This document shows positions 44,546 to 53,546 of a stretch of 64,000 nucleotides of DNA, in pieces. Origin of the DNA: Ferruginibacter sp. (lineage in GTDB: Bacteria; Bacteroidota; Bacteroidia; Chitinophagales; Chitinophagaceae); contig JAQBNH010000006.1 of assembly GCA_028288705.1 (NCBI GenBank), positions 62,001 to 126,000 on the forward strand. The letters run 5' to 3'. The notes below the pieces were generated by a model. The model saw only the letters and a list, made by a program, of their open reading frames with translations. It had not been told where the DNA came from and searched no databases. The first letter of the stretch is position 1, and every line of letters starts with the position of its first letter. Position numbers and translations under genes: made by a program.

Positions 44546-45547
44546 ATGAGAAAATCCCTACTGATCGCCTGTGCGTTACTTTTTACTGTTGCAGTTAAAG
44601 CACAGGATCCGCATTTTTCGCAATTCTTTTCATCACCCCTTACGTTGAACCCGGCATTTACGGGTAAGTTTGATGGTTCATGGAGATTAGCAGCGAATCA
44701 TCGCGACCAATGGCCTTCCATTCCTAAAGCATATGTGACAACGAGCGCATCTGTTGATTTTCCGATTCTTAAAACAAAAATTCCTGATGGTGACATTTTT
44801 GGCGTAGGCATTTCCGGCGTATCTGATGCGAGTGCGAACAGCCAGCTTAAATTAAATTACGGTTCTATCTCGATGTCTTATCATAAAGCCCTGGATGAGA
44901 ATGGTTATAATACCATCGGCGCAGGTTTCCAGGGAACGTACAGTAGTATGGTGCTCGATATCAGTAAGCTGACTTTTGAGGACATGTTGCAGCAGAATGG
45001 TTTTACCGGAACTACCAGTGACGTGTTGACCAACGGTAAAAATCAGAACTACATGGATGTAAATGCCGGACTATTATTTTCCGGTTCTACGAATGGCGAA
45101 AACAACTATTATATCGGCGCTTCAATGTATCATATCAATCGCCCGAAAGTGAGTTTTAAAGATAAGAACTGGTACCTGAGTGGCCGCGTAACTATTCATG
45201 CCGGCGGTTCTATCCCTGTGTCTGACGTGGTGACTGTTAATACCTCGGTGATCCACCAGATTCAAAATAAAGCGAGTGAAACAACTTTAGGTGCAGCCTT
45301 GGCATTGAACGCAAATGCAGATATGTCCAACCCTACCAATGTTTATATCGGATCTTGGATTCGTTTGAACGACGCGATCATTCCTTACATCGGCCTGGAA
45401 TTTGGCGGACTTCGAATCGGCGCCAGTTATGACGTAAATATCAGCAGCCTCAAAGCGGCTACCGGTAACCGTGGTGGTTCAGAAATTTCATTGATCTACA
45501 TCAAACGGCCGACTGAAGTAAAAGGTATTCCTTGCCCTCGTTTCTAA
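44546..45547 (+). CDS. PorP/SprF family type IX secretion membrane protein
   Basis: A 333-residue outer-membrane protein. After the signal peptide (LLIACALLFTVAVKAQ), DPHFSQFFSSPLTLNPAFTG and NHRDQWPSIPKAY are the characteristic start of the PorP/SprF family; the remainder is a beta barrel. Members assist type IX secretion, several of them in partnership with a specific large adhesin such as SprB. The TTG at 44540 opens the frame, but ATG at 44546 is preferred. No adhesin gene is adjacent, so its partner is elsewhere. A strong terminator follows. Confidence 0.95.
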   Translation: MRKSLLIACALLFTVAVKAQDPHFSQFFSSPLTLNPAFTGKFDGSWRLAANHRDQWPSIPKAYVTTSASVDFPILKTKIPDGDIFGVGISGVSDASANSQLKLNYGSISMSYHKALDENGYNTIGAGFQGTYSSMVLDISKLTFEDMLQQNGFTGTTSDVLTNGKNQNYMDVNAGLLFSGSTNGENNYYIGASMYHINRPKVSFKDKNWYLSGRVTIHAGGSIPVSDVVTVNTSVIHQIQNKASETTLGAALALNANADMSNPTNVYIGSWIRLNDAIIPYIGLEFGGLRIGASYDVNISSLKAATGNRGGSEISLIYIKRPTEVKGIPCPRF

Positions 45548-45568
45548 TAAAATTTTTAAAAAATATTT

Positions 45569-45600
45569 GTCCCGTTCTTTACAGAACGGGATTTTTTATT
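45569..45600 (+). terminator. Terminator of the PorP/SprF gene
   Basis: CCCGTTCT and AGAACGGG pair around TTAC, followed by ATTTTTT; 23 bases after the stop. Confidence 0.9.
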
Positions 45601-46207
45601 TTACCGGCCGGCCACTCACAAACGGGTTTCCTTTTAGGTAAAAACGATACGGCAACAAAGCATCATCGCCGGCACTATCGATCCCAATTCGCTTGCTGCT
45701 GCCAATCAATTCATCTGGTATCCTGGATTGGCCGTCTTCGTAAATACTCAATACATCATCCAGCAGTAACAACCCGGAATGTGTTTTAGAAATCCCAAGC
45801 GCCTTGCCTACATTGCCAGGGCCCCGCGTGATAGTATTGTCTGGTTTGGGTTTGCCGGTGCGCGCAAGCATTGCATCCATGCCTTCTATCGGCTCCACAG
45901 CACGAATGAGAATGGCATCAGGAATACCTTCTTTGTTGGTGATCACATTCAGCATCTGATGCATGCCATAACAGATATATACATATGAAGTGCCTGGCGC
46001 GGCATACATATGTTCATTTCTTGCAGTTCGTTTGCCATTGTAGGAGTGAGAAGCCTTATCTACCAATGCCACATATGCTTCTGTTTCCACGATGCGGCCA
46101 CTGGTGATGACATTATCAATATGTGTAACCACAACTTTCCCAATCAGTTCTTTCGCGATTTGTACCACATCAGCGCGGTTATAAAAAGATAAAGGCAATT
46201 TTTTCAC
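45596..46207 (-). CDS. DNA-3-methyladenine glycosylase (AAG/MPG family)
   Basis: A 203-residue base-excision repair glycosylase. SGRIVETEAYVALVDKASHSYNGKRTARNEHMY contains the catalytic Glu and DNA-intercalating region, and YICYGMHQMLNVITN and RGPGNVGKALGI are family signatures. It removes alkylated or deaminated purines. The frame is open from a TTG at 46234, but TAATTTG on the minus strand at about 46232-46239, a -7-like element, overlaps that codon. The GTG at 46207 (MKKLPLSFYNR) is the better start. Confidence 0.9.
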   Translation of the reverse strand: MKKLPLSFYNRADVVQIAKELIGKVVVTHIDNVITSGRIVETEAYVALVDKASHSYNGKRTARNEHMYAAPGTSYVYICYGMHQMLNVITNKEGIPDAILIRAVEPIEGMDAMLARTGKPKPDNTITRGPGNVGKALGISKTHSGLLLLDDVLSIYEDGQSRIPDELIGSSKRIGIDSAGDDALLPYRFYLKGNPFVSGRPVK

Positions 46208-46262
46208 GACAGGGTGAATTAAGTTAGGGAACAAATTAAGGAAGTTTTCTTATTCAATTCTC

Positions 46263-46270
46263 TATCTTTA
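46263..46270 (+). promoter_or_regulatory. -7-like element (TATCTTTA) of the EI24 gene
   Basis: Seven of eight positions fit TAnnTTTG; 45 bases before the EI24 ATG. Confidence 0.45.
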
Positions 46271-46315
46271 ATCCCGTTGTTCTCCAGATGGGGATTAATC
46301 AAAGTTTGAATTCGA

Positions 46316-47086
46316 ATGCTTAAAGAAATCATCATCTCCATACAGTCTTTTTTTGAAGCACATAAGTTTATTGTGAAACACCGACTTTGGAAATGGATCC
46401 TTGTTCCAGGCCTGATCTATTGCCTGTTGTTCATTGCCGGCATTTATCTTTTCTGGATATCCAGTAACAACGCGATCGAATTTATCATGTTGAAAAGCGG
46501 TGTAAAGACCTGGCTGGAGACGATGAAAGAAGGCTGGTTGAATTTTTTCGTGATCGTTGGGCAGCTGATCATCTGGCTCGTGTTGCTGCTGCTTTATTTC
46601 TCTTTATTCAAATTTTTATTCCTGATCATCGGCTCGCCGGTATTTGCCTATTTGAGTGAAAAAACAGAAAGCATTTTGGAAGGAAAAGACTTTCCATTTA
46701 GTTTTCCGCAACTATTAAAAGATGTCGCCCGCGGCATCAGCATTGCCTTACGCAACTTGCTTTGGCAAACAGTTTATATTGTAACGATCCTACTGTTGTC
46801 GCTCATTCCTTTATTTGGGTGGATCGCACCACTTGTTGCGTTGCTGGTGGAATGCTATTATTTTGGTTTTTCCATGCTCGATTATAGCAGTGAAAGAAAT
46901 AAATTATCGGCTTCGCAAAGTATCGAATTCATCAGCCGGCATAAAGGCCTGGCCATCGGCAACGGACTGATGTTTTACCTGATGCATCTGGTGCCGTTTG
47001 TCGGCTGGTTGTTTGCGCCGAGTTATGCTGTAATCGCAGCAACATTAAGCCTGGTAAGCGCCCGCCAAAAACACGTAATTGTATAA
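46316..47086 (+). CDS. EI24 domain membrane protein (CysZ-like)
   Basis: A 256-residue inner-membrane protein with hydrophobic segments at about 28-48, 75-105, 140-185 and 220-245. FFEAHKFIVKHRLWKWILVPGLIY at the N-terminus, FPFSFPQLLKDVARG and the GLMFYLMHLVPFVGWLFAPSYAVIAATL end match the EI24/CysZ family. CysZ carries sulfate into cells for cysteine synthesis, but whether this member does so is unclear, as no cys gene is near. The stop codon is followed after two bases by the methylase ATG. Confidence 0.88.
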   Translation: MLKEIIISIQSFFEAHKFIVKHRLWKWILVPGLIYCLLFIAGIYLFWISSNNAIEFIMLKSGVKTWLETMKEGWLNFFVIVGQLIIWLVLLLLYFSLFKFLFLIIGSPVFAYLSEKTESILEGKDFPFSFPQLLKDVARGISIALRNLLWQTVYIVTILLLSLIPLFGWIAPLVALLVECYYFGFSMLDYSSERNKLSASQSIEFISRHKGLAIGNGLMFYLMHLVPFVGWLFAPSYAVIAATLSLVSARQKHVIV

Positions 47087-47088
47087 TC

Positions 47089-47796
47089 ATGTCTACCGTT
47101 TTTTTAATTCCCTGCACGCTTTCGGAAGACAGCAATCAAACGATTCCAACTTATGTTTTGGATGCTGTAAAAAAATGCTCAGTGATCTTTGCAGAGAACG
47201 AACGCACGGCGCGGAGGTTTTTAAAAAGCCTCGAAAAAACCATTGTAATCGACGATTTCGAATGGTTTGCCATTCATAAGGTTGAAGCTGAACAATTAAC
47301 CCGGTTTCGACAAAAGGTTGCTGAGAAAAAAACGATCGCGATCATCAGTGAAGCGGGCTGCCCCGGCATTGCAGATCCCGGGCAGTTATTAATTGCTGCT
47401 GCGCAGGACTTGCATTGCGAGATTAGACCTTTGGTTGGACCGAGTTCTATTTTATTAGCACTGATGGCCAGCGGAATGAACGGCCAGCATTTCGAATTTA
47501 CAGGTTACCTCCCGATCGATAATACGGAGCGCGTGAAAAAAATAAAAGAACTGGAACTGCAGTCGCATAAAAATAACAGTACGAAAATATTTATCGAAAC
47601 CCCGTACCGCAACAATCAATTGCTGGAAGCCATCTTGAAAACCTGCGAGAATAAAACGCGGCTTTGCATCGGCGTTAATATTACGGCAACCGATGAAAGC
47701 ATTCAAACGTTCACGGTCGGCGACTGGAAAAATAAAAAGCCGGAGCTCCACAAGCAGCCGGCCATTTTCTTATTGTATGCAGGAACTTTAAACTAG
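47089..47796 (+). CDS. RsmI-like tetrapyrrole-methylase-family methyltransferase
   Basis: A 235-residue SAM-dependent methyltransferase. ISEAGCPGIADPG and LVGPSSILLALMASG are the cofactor-site motifs of the RsmI branch, and FIETPYRNNQLLEAI is equally typical. RsmI 2'-O-methylates C1402 of 16S rRNA. This shorter form lacks part of the N-terminal GTLYVVATPIGN motif, reading STVFLIPCTLSED, which is seen in a Bacteroidota subgroup, so its exact target is less certain. It converges with the next gene with a four-base overlap. Confidence 0.85.
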   Translation: MSTVFLIPCTLSEDSNQTIPTYVLDAVKKCSVIFAENERTARRFLKSLEKTIVIDDFEWFAIHKVEAEQLTRFRQKVAEKKTIAIISEAGCPGIADPGQLLIAAAQDLHCEIRPLVGPSSILLALMASGMNGQHFEFTGYLPIDNTERVKKIKELELQSHKNNSTKIFIETPYRNNQLLEAILKTCENKTRLCIGVNITATDESIQTFTVGDWKNKKPELHKQPAIFLLYAGTLN

Positions 47797-48215
47797 CGTA
47801 CCACGGCTTTCATATTGATGATCTTATCTACAACGAATTCACTGTATCCGCGCCATGGAACGGAATTTTTATATTCTTTGTAATGCAGGTCAAAATAATT
47901 TCCGCTATTGTTCATCAGTACATTGGCAATACTGTCGTCCTGAACCGAAAATTCAAATTCGTAAGACTGAACAGTACCCACAGCTTTTGAACGCAGGCCC
48001 GATTGGATCAGTTTGCCTTCGTATGTTTTAAAAACATTTCCTTTTTTTACGAGATAATTTAATTCCCCGGATTTTACACCTTCTCCGAAAACATAATAAT
48101 AGCGCCACCACAAAACTACCGCCAAAACAAGCACCAGCAGCAAGACGAATAGTCGCATGAACTTTTTGAAACCATTATTTTTTCTCGGCAGGTCTATATC
48201 TTTAAAATCTTCCAT
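47793..48215 (-). CDS. Hypothetical membrane-anchored protein, 140 aa
   Basis: One membrane helix at about residues 20-43 (FMRLFVLLLVLVLAVVLWWRYYYVF) follows a short cytoplasmic N-terminus; the remaining 95 residues are beta-rich and presumably periplasmic (KKGNVFKTYEGKLIQSGL). I know it only as a conserved Bacteroidota protein of unknown role. It lies 24 bases downstream of the M28 peptidase gene, on the same strand, and may share its transcript. Confidence 0.75.
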   Translation of the reverse strand: MEDFKDIDLPRKNNGFKKFMRLFVLLLVLVLAVVLWWRYYYVFGEGVKSGELNYLVKKGNVFKTYEGKLIQSGLRSKAVGTVQSYEFEFSVQDDSIANVLMNNSGNYFDLHYKEYKNSVPWRGYSEFVVDKIINMKAVVR

Positions 48216-48239
48216 GAAGCATAATATTAAAATAAAAAA

Positions 48240-49613
48240 TTAAAGGCCGTATTCACTCACGAGCCAAACCAATGCCGCCATATTCACCGCGCCGAGGTCC
48301 AACTCCCTTTTACTCACCGCTTCAAAGGTATCCGTTTCTGCATGATGAACATCAAAGTACCGCTGGCTGTCCGGCATGAAGCCTGCAAGCGCCGCACCGA
48401 TTTTTTTCAACGGGCCGATATCAGAGCCTCCACCGCCGTTTACCATTTCATTACCTTCATAATCTGTAAATAAGGAAGACCAGCTTCTGATCTTATCTTT
48501 TTTCGTTTCCGGCATATCCAAACCAAAACCACGAGGGGTAAAACCACCTGCATCGCTTTCCAGTGCGAAGATGTGTTGTTCGTTATTTTTCTTCGCAGCT
48601 TCCAGGTATGCATCAGCACCTCGACCTCCATTTTCTTCATTCATAAACATCACTGCGCGAATCGTTCTCTGTGGCTTGATTCCAAGCGCTTTTAACGCAC
48701 GAATTACTTCAATACTTTGCATACAGCCTGTTCCATCATCCTGGGCACCTTCTGCAAGATCCCAGCTATCCAAGTGACCACCAACCGTAATAATCTCTTT
48801 TGGAAATTTCGTGCCCCGTATTTCTCCAATAACATTGAAAGAAGGCGCATCAGCCAGCATCATGCAGTTCGTTGTAAAGGACCCGGTTAATTTGTTTGAT
48901 TTTTTCAAGGCAGCACTTAACCAGACTGCATCCGCTGTACTGATGGCAACGGCCGGTATTTTGGGAAATGAATCATTGTATTGTGTGGCTCCGGTGTGCG
49001 GATGAATGTCTTCGTTACTAGCCAGGGAACGTACCATTGCGCCAATCGCGCCATACCTGGCAGCCTGAGCCGGACCAGCCCTTCTGCCAACACCATTTTC
49101 ACCATAAGCACGAAATGTTCGGATATAGGTTGGATTCATGGCGATATTAAAAAAGACGATCTTCCCTTTTACAGCATTTCCCAACTGCTGCAACTCTGCC
49201 ATTGATTTCACTTCAACAATTTCAGCATCGATTCCTTTTTTACCTGTACCAACCGTATTGCCCAGCGCGCATAAGCGCAACAAATATTTCTGACCATTTG
49301 CCTGCCGGATAAACCCAGCTTCCTTCGCGCCACGTACCCAATGCGGCACCATACAAGGCTGAAGATAGACGGTGTCTGCACCAGCTTCCCGCAACATTCT
49401 CGCCGTGGCTTCTACCGCTTTTTGAGCATTGGCAGAACCACTCAAACGCGGGCCGATTTGTTTACAGAGATAACGGAGGTTTGCATAAGCCCCGCTGTTG
49501 ACCATCACCTCGTCCGAAATGTTTTTTATGCGAACTGAATCGGAAACCTGGCCATAAGTAGCTGAACCGAGTAACGATAAAAAGAATAATCCAGGAAAAA
49601 AAAGTTTCTTCAT
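48240..49613 (-). CDS. M28 family zinc aminopeptidase/carboxypeptidase, exported
   Basis: A 457-residue secreted metallopeptidase. The signal peptide is MKKLFFPGLFFLSLLGSATYGQ; an upstream ATG (49643) would place a polar extension before it and is not preferred. A PA-like insert lies at about 120-230. The M28 metal motifs are VGGHLDSWDLAEGAQDDGTG (His and Asp), FMNEENGGRGADAYL (catalytic Glu pair), ALESDAGG and VHHAETDTFE. The layout resembles carboxypeptidase Q (glutamate carboxypeptidase-like). It degrades peptides outside the cytoplasm. Confidence 0.93.
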   Translation of the reverse strand: MKKLFFPGLFFLSLLGSATYGQVSDSVRIKNISDEVMVNSGAYANLRYLCKQIGPRLSGSANAQKAVEATARMLREAGADTVYLQPCMVPHWVRGAKEAGFIRQANGQKYLLRLCALGNTVGTGKKGIDAEIVEVKSMAELQQLGNAVKGKIVFFNIAMNPTYIRTFRAYGENGVGRRAGPAQAARYGAIGAMVRSLASNEDIHPHTGATQYNDSFPKIPAVAISTADAVWLSAALKKSNKLTGSFTTNCMMLADAPSFNVIGEIRGTKFPKEIITVGGHLDSWDLAEGAQDDGTGCMQSIEVIRALKALGIKPQRTIRAVMFMNEENGGRGADAYLEAAKKNNEQHIFALESDAGGFTPRGFGLDMPETKKDKIRSWSSLFTDYEGNEMVNGGGGSDIGPLKKIGAALAGFMPDSQRYFDVHHAETDTFEAVSKRELDLGAVNMAALVWLVSEYGL

Positions 49614-49728
49614 AATTGCAGTATTACGAACAAACTTAAACAATTACCGTTAACCACTAATAATAAAATGCTCACTATAAAAATGGTAAATTGCCCTCCT
49701 ATTTATTATTACTGAACAATCGAATTTT

Positions 49729-50850
49729 ATGAATATAGCGATCGTATGTTACCCAACTTTTGGTGGCAGTGGCGTACTGGCAACAGAATTAGGCAAAGCC
49801 CTGGCGGATAAAGGGCACAATATTCATTTCATCACGTACCAGCAACCCGTGCGGCTCGTAGGTTTTAATGCGAATATTTTTTACCATGAAGTAAGGGTGC
49901 CAACCTATCCTTTATTTGATTATCCGCCTTATGAAACCGCATTGGCAAGTACCATGGTAGATGTTGTGCTGAACAACAATATCGATCTGCTGCACGTGCA
50001 TTATGCGATCCCGCATGCTTCTGCTGCGTATATGGCCAAACAAATCCTGGCGAAGCAAAACAAGCGCATCCCCGTGATCACCACGTTGCATGGTACCGAC
50101 ATCACCCTCGTTGGGCGTGATAAAACGTACAGCCCTGTGGTTACATTTTCCATGGAAGAAAGCGATGTACTCACTGCGGTGTCCAATAACCTGAAAGAAG
50201 AAACCTATCGCAATTTTAAGATCGAAAAACCGATAGAGGTGATCTATAATTTTGTAGACGTTGCCCGATTCAATAAAAAGCCTGTTAACGCTTTTAAGAA
50301 CCTCATCGCCCCACATGGCGAAAAAATTATCGTGCATGCATCCAACTTCCGGAAAGTGAAACGCGTAGATGATGTGCTGAAAACTTTTTTAAAGATTCAT
50401 AAATCGATTCCATCTAAATTGTTATTGATTGGTGACGGACCGGAACGACCATATATAGAGTCATTGACACGAGATTGTGAGGATTGTGCTGAAGTGAAAT
50501 TTTTAGGGAAGCAGGAGCAAATGGAAGATATCCTGCCGATCGCAGATTTGTTTCTTTTACCGAGCGAATATGAAAGTTTTGGCCTCGCAGCATTAGAGGC
50601 AATGGCGGCAGAAGTGCCCGTTATTTCTACAAACGCAGGAGGTCTGCCGGAAATCAATATTGATGGCTATTGTGGGTATATGAGCGATATCGGTGATACA
50701 GACGACATGGCGAAGAACGCAATACAAATTCTCGCCGATCCTGCAATCCACGCAGAATTTAAAGCCAACGCTTTAACGCAGGCCTTAAAATTCGACATCA
50801 GTAATATTGTTCCTGAATATGAAGCGCTGTATAAAAGGGTGATTGCTTAA
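49729..50850 (+). CDS. bshA: N-acetyl-alpha-D-glucosaminyl L-malate synthase
   Basis: A 373-residue GT4 glycosyltransferase that joins GlcNAc from UDP-GlcNAc to L-malate, the first step of bacillithiol synthesis. MNIAIVCYPTFGGSGVLATELGKALADKGH and HFITYQQPVRL are characteristic of BshA rather than other GT4 enzymes, as is LHVHYAIPHASAAYMAKQIL. The nucleotide-sugar motif is PSEYESFGLAALEAMA (E-x7-E). bshB and bshC are not in the window. It converges with the EnvC-like gene, with a four-base overlap. Confidence 0.94.
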   Translation: MNIAIVCYPTFGGSGVLATELGKALADKGHNIHFITYQQPVRLVGFNANIFYHEVRVPTYPLFDYPPYETALASTMVDVVLNNNIDLLHVHYAIPHASAAYMAKQILAKQNKRIPVITTLHGTDITLVGRDKTYSPVVTFSMEESDVLTAVSNNLKEETYRNFKIEKPIEVIYNFVDVARFNKKPVNAFKNLIAPHGEKIIVHASNFRKVKRVDDVLKTFLKIHKSIPSKLLLIGDGPERPYIESLTRDCEDCAEVKFLGKQEQMEDILPIADLFLLPSEYESFGLAALEAMAAEVPVISTNAGGLPEINIDGYCGYMSDIGDTDDMAKNAIQILADPAIHAEFKANALTQALKFDISNIVPEYEALYKRVIA

Positions 50851-52184
50851 CGGCGGCGTAACCAGGATTCCGGATCGAAATTACTCGTCTCATTACTCAT
50901 GTAAAAATCGATGGCACCGACGCCGTCGAAATTTGCCGCAACACGGCCAATGACTTGGCCTGTTTTTACCACCTGCCCTTTCTGAACGGTTACACCGCTG
51001 AGGTTACTATAGGTGCTGAAATAGCGGCCATGCTGTATCGTTACTACCTGCATGTCTTCAACCGCCTGTGACATGATCACCGTTCCATCAAAAACCGCTT
51101 TTACCGCAGTGCCGATATCAGATGAGATCGTTGTGGACGTTACGACGAGCACCGTTCCGCTGGGTAAAGTGTTCTTACCATAATGCATCAACACATAGCC
51201 TTTATCCAGCGGCCATGGAAGGCTTCCGCGGTTTCGCTCAAAACTAGCATTTAAGGCAAGGTTATCAGAGTTTAACAACACACTGGTATTTGTTTTTGCA
51301 GGCGCTGCTACTTTCGTCGGTTTGGAAACTGCTTTTGTTGTTCCGTTGGTTGGCGATGTTGATGTGGTTACAGGATTAGCTTTTACGTTCGCCTTATCAG
51401 CTTCTTTTTTCCTCCTGTCCTCTTCCGCAGCTTTTGCCAAAGCTTCTTTCCGGGCTGCATCCTGTGCCCGTTTAATGGCTGAAGCGATAGCGCTGTTTAC
51501 TTTTGTGATCTGCCGTTGTTTGGCTGCGATCTGGTTGTTATAATTCTTACCCTGCTTTTTTAATTCTGCAAGGATCCGGTCTTTTTCTTTTTGCTGCTGC
51601 TCGAGCGTTTGCATTTCCTTGCTCTGTACCTGCAGTGTACTTGTTTTGGTTTGACGTGCACCTCCAAGATCAACAATTCTTTTTTTACGCAATTCCTGCG
51701 TGCGCAAAATATTTTGTCCCTGCATCTCGCGGTAAGTACGATAGCTTTTTAAATAAGTGATACGTTTGATCGCATCATTGAAATTATCAGCAGAAAAAAT
51801 AAAATTTAAGAAATCGTAATTGCTCCGGTTTTTATAAGAATACACCATGCTTTTTGCATACTCCTGTTTCAATGTATCAAGTAAGCGATCGTATTTGTTG
51901 ATGTCTTTCTGAATACCATAAATATTATTATCCAGCATTCGGAGATCCTTACTGATATTTTCGATAACGCGATCCTGCAGATTAACCTTGTTATTTATAA
52001 GCTTCCACTGCAATAAATTTTCTTTTGTCTGCGCCTTATTACTACTCAACAATTTTTCTGTTTGCTCAATTTCTTTCTTTAACTGGGAGCGTTGACGTTC
52101 TAATTCCTCGCGCGTTTGAGCAGAAACATGAATGGTTACAAAAGAAAGCAGGAAAAAAGAAAAAATGAATTTCGTCATCGGCAA
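50847..52184 (-). CDS. EnvC-like murein hydrolase activator with degenerate M23 domain
   Basis: A 445-residue exported protein: signal peptide (FIFSFFLLSFVTIHVSAQ), a long coiled coil (about 22-260; repeated Leu/Gln/Lys heptads) and a low-complexity linker of Lys, Thr, Ala and Pro (about 262-305). A C-terminal LytM/M23 fold then runs from GSLPWPLDKGYVLMHYG to the end. The second metal site HxH reads AIDFYMSN, and the YGHL motif is YSNL, so zinc ligands are missing and the domain should not cut peptidoglycan itself. EnvC has the same layout and activates cell-division amidases through FtsEX. Confidence 0.9.
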   Translation of the reverse strand: MPMTKFIFSFFLLSFVTIHVSAQTREELERQRSQLKKEIEQTEKLLSSNKAQTKENLLQWKLINNKVNLQDRVIENISKDLRMLDNNIYGIQKDINKYDRLLDTLKQEYAKSMVYSYKNRSNYDFLNFIFSADNFNDAIKRITYLKSYRTYREMQGQNILRTQELRKKRIVDLGGARQTKTSTLQVQSKEMQTLEQQQKEKDRILAELKKQGKNYNNQIAAKQRQITKVNSAIASAIKRAQDAARKEALAKAAEEDRRKKEADKANVKANPVTTSTSPTNGTTKAVSKPTKVAAPAKTNTSVLLNSDNLALNASFERNRGSLPWPLDKGYVLMHYGKNTLPSGTVLVVTSTTISSDIGTAVKAVFDGTVIMSQAVEDMQVVTIQHGRYFSTYSNLSGVTVQKGQVVKTGQVIGRVAANFDGVGAIDFYMSNETSNFDPESWLRRR

Positions 52185-52265
52185 TAAATTTTACTTGCTG
52201 CAAATATAACGCACATGGTTTTAAGCATGACCACCGTGCAGTTGCTGGTAAAATAAAAATAACGC

Positions 52266-53081
52266 TTATTTTTTCTTATAATTTTTTGGGATAGAGAAAG
52301 CCACCGATAATTCTTTGTTAAACTCGAACTGTTTAAAATTCATCCGGATGTCAAGTTTGTTTTTTTCTGTGGCAATGATCTGGCGATAAGTGGAGAAAGG
52401 ATAGCCGTTCACCGTTGTGTATTCATCATATGTTACATCAGCAGTTCTGTTGCGGTTCAGATCAACATCATCCAGTTTGCTGTGTTGTAATAAATTCTGG
52501 CCAATCGTTAACGTGAGGAGGTTTTTAAATTCTTTCCCTACCGATGAGACCAGAACGAAATTCTCTGATTTTTTGACCGTAGCATTTGAGGAATCAAAAA
52601 AGATGGGGTTGCCGATGAGGAGATCTTGAACAGTTTTATAGTCGAAAGGAATTTGAGTAACATCCTGCAGGTAATCAAGTGAGCGGTACTGAACCTCTTT
52701 CGCTTGTTTATTCAGGAGGATCACGCTGTCTTTGGTAATGAGGATACGATATACTTCGATGTTTAAAAAAGTTGCAGACAGGGACATCCAAATCGCGCTG
52801 TCTTTTATAATGCGCACTACTGCTGTAATATCTGGTTGTTTCCCTTTCGCATCTTCGATATCAACTTTTATCTTCGCAGAAAAAGTGCGGAAATCCAGAT
52901 AGTTTTTTCTAAGGTTTTCCTGAACTGATTGAGCAAATAAAAGCGAATCGCGGGCGCTGCTGTTTACCTGGATTATACTTGTATCCTTTGGCGCAATGGC
53001 TGTATTGATTTTTTTTGTAGTATGGCAAGACACAAAACAAAGTTGTGCCAGCAGCAGCAAGAAAAAAGTTATCCGCGTCAT
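52266..53081 (-). CDS. DUF4292 domain lipoprotein
   Basis: A 271-residue predicted lipoprotein: leader MTRITFFLLLLAQLCFVSC with a lipobox Cys at 19, then a beta-rich domain of about 230 residues containing FSAKIKVDIEDAKGKQ, SIWMSLSATFLNIEVYRILI and YRSLDYLQDVTQIPFDY, the DUF4292 pattern. The fold resembles LolB/LolA-type lipid-binding half barrels by strand pattern, which would fit lipoprotein or lipid transport, but this is inference. It lies 14 bases downstream of dut on the same strand and 81 bases before the EnvC-like gene. Confidence 0.88.
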   Translation of the reverse strand: MTRITFFLLLLAQLCFVSCHTTKKINTAIAPKDTSIIQVNSSARDSLLFAQSVQENLRKNYLDFRTFSAKIKVDIEDAKGKQPDITAVVRIIKDSAIWMSLSATFLNIEVYRILITKDSVILLNKQAKEVQYRSLDYLQDVTQIPFDYKTVQDLLIGNPIFFDSSNATVKKSENFVLVSSVGKEFKNLLTLTIGQNLLQHSKLDDVDLNRNRTADVTYDEYTTVNGYPFSTYRQIIATEKNKLDIRMNFKQFEFNKELSVAFSIPKNYKKK

Positions 53082-53095
53082 TGTAGAAATAGAGT

Positions 53096-53542
53096 TTAAT
53101 TATTCACACCGGTATGCCCGAATCCGCCGGCCGCACGCGCTGTATCATTCAATTGCTGTACCAAGATGAGGCTGGCCTGCTCCACTTTATTTACAACCAG
53201 CTGCGCGATCCTGTCTCCATGATTGATCTGCTGCATTTCTTTTCCGAGGTTAATGAGCAGGACTTTAACTTCACCGCGATAATCGCTATCGATCGTGCCG
53301 GGTGTGTTCAAACAAGTGATCCCATTTTTTAATGCGAGACCGCTGCGCGGGCGTACCTGGACCTCGTAGCCCTGTGGTATCTCCATAAAAATTCCCGTAG
53401 GCACCAGTATCCGTTCCAATGAGGCCAGTTGCAAGGGGGCATCAAGTTGAGCACGAATATCCATTCCTGCTGATCCTTCGGTTGCATAACCCGGAAGGTC
53501 GTTGGTAGAGGTATTGATAATTTTAATTTCGATTTTGTCCAT
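53096..53542 (-). CDS. dut: dUTP diphosphatase
   Basis: A 148-residue trimeric dUTPase that hydrolyses dUTP to dUMP, keeping uracil out of DNA. All five motifs are visible: [20 protein letters not shown], the central [21 protein letters not shown] and the C-terminal GGFGHTG. The last usually reads GGFGSTG; His replaces Ser here, a common variant. It sits between the type IX cargo gene and the DUF4292 gene, four bases after the former. Confidence 0.96.
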   Translation of the reverse strand: MDKIEIKIINTSTNDLPGYATEGSAGMDIRAQLDAPLQLASLERILVPTGIFMEIPQGYEVQVRPRSGLALKNGITCLNTPGTIDSDYRGEVKVLLINLGKEMQQINHGDRIAQLVVNKVEQASLILVQQLNDTARAAGGFGHTGVNN

Positions 53543-53546
53543 ATTA

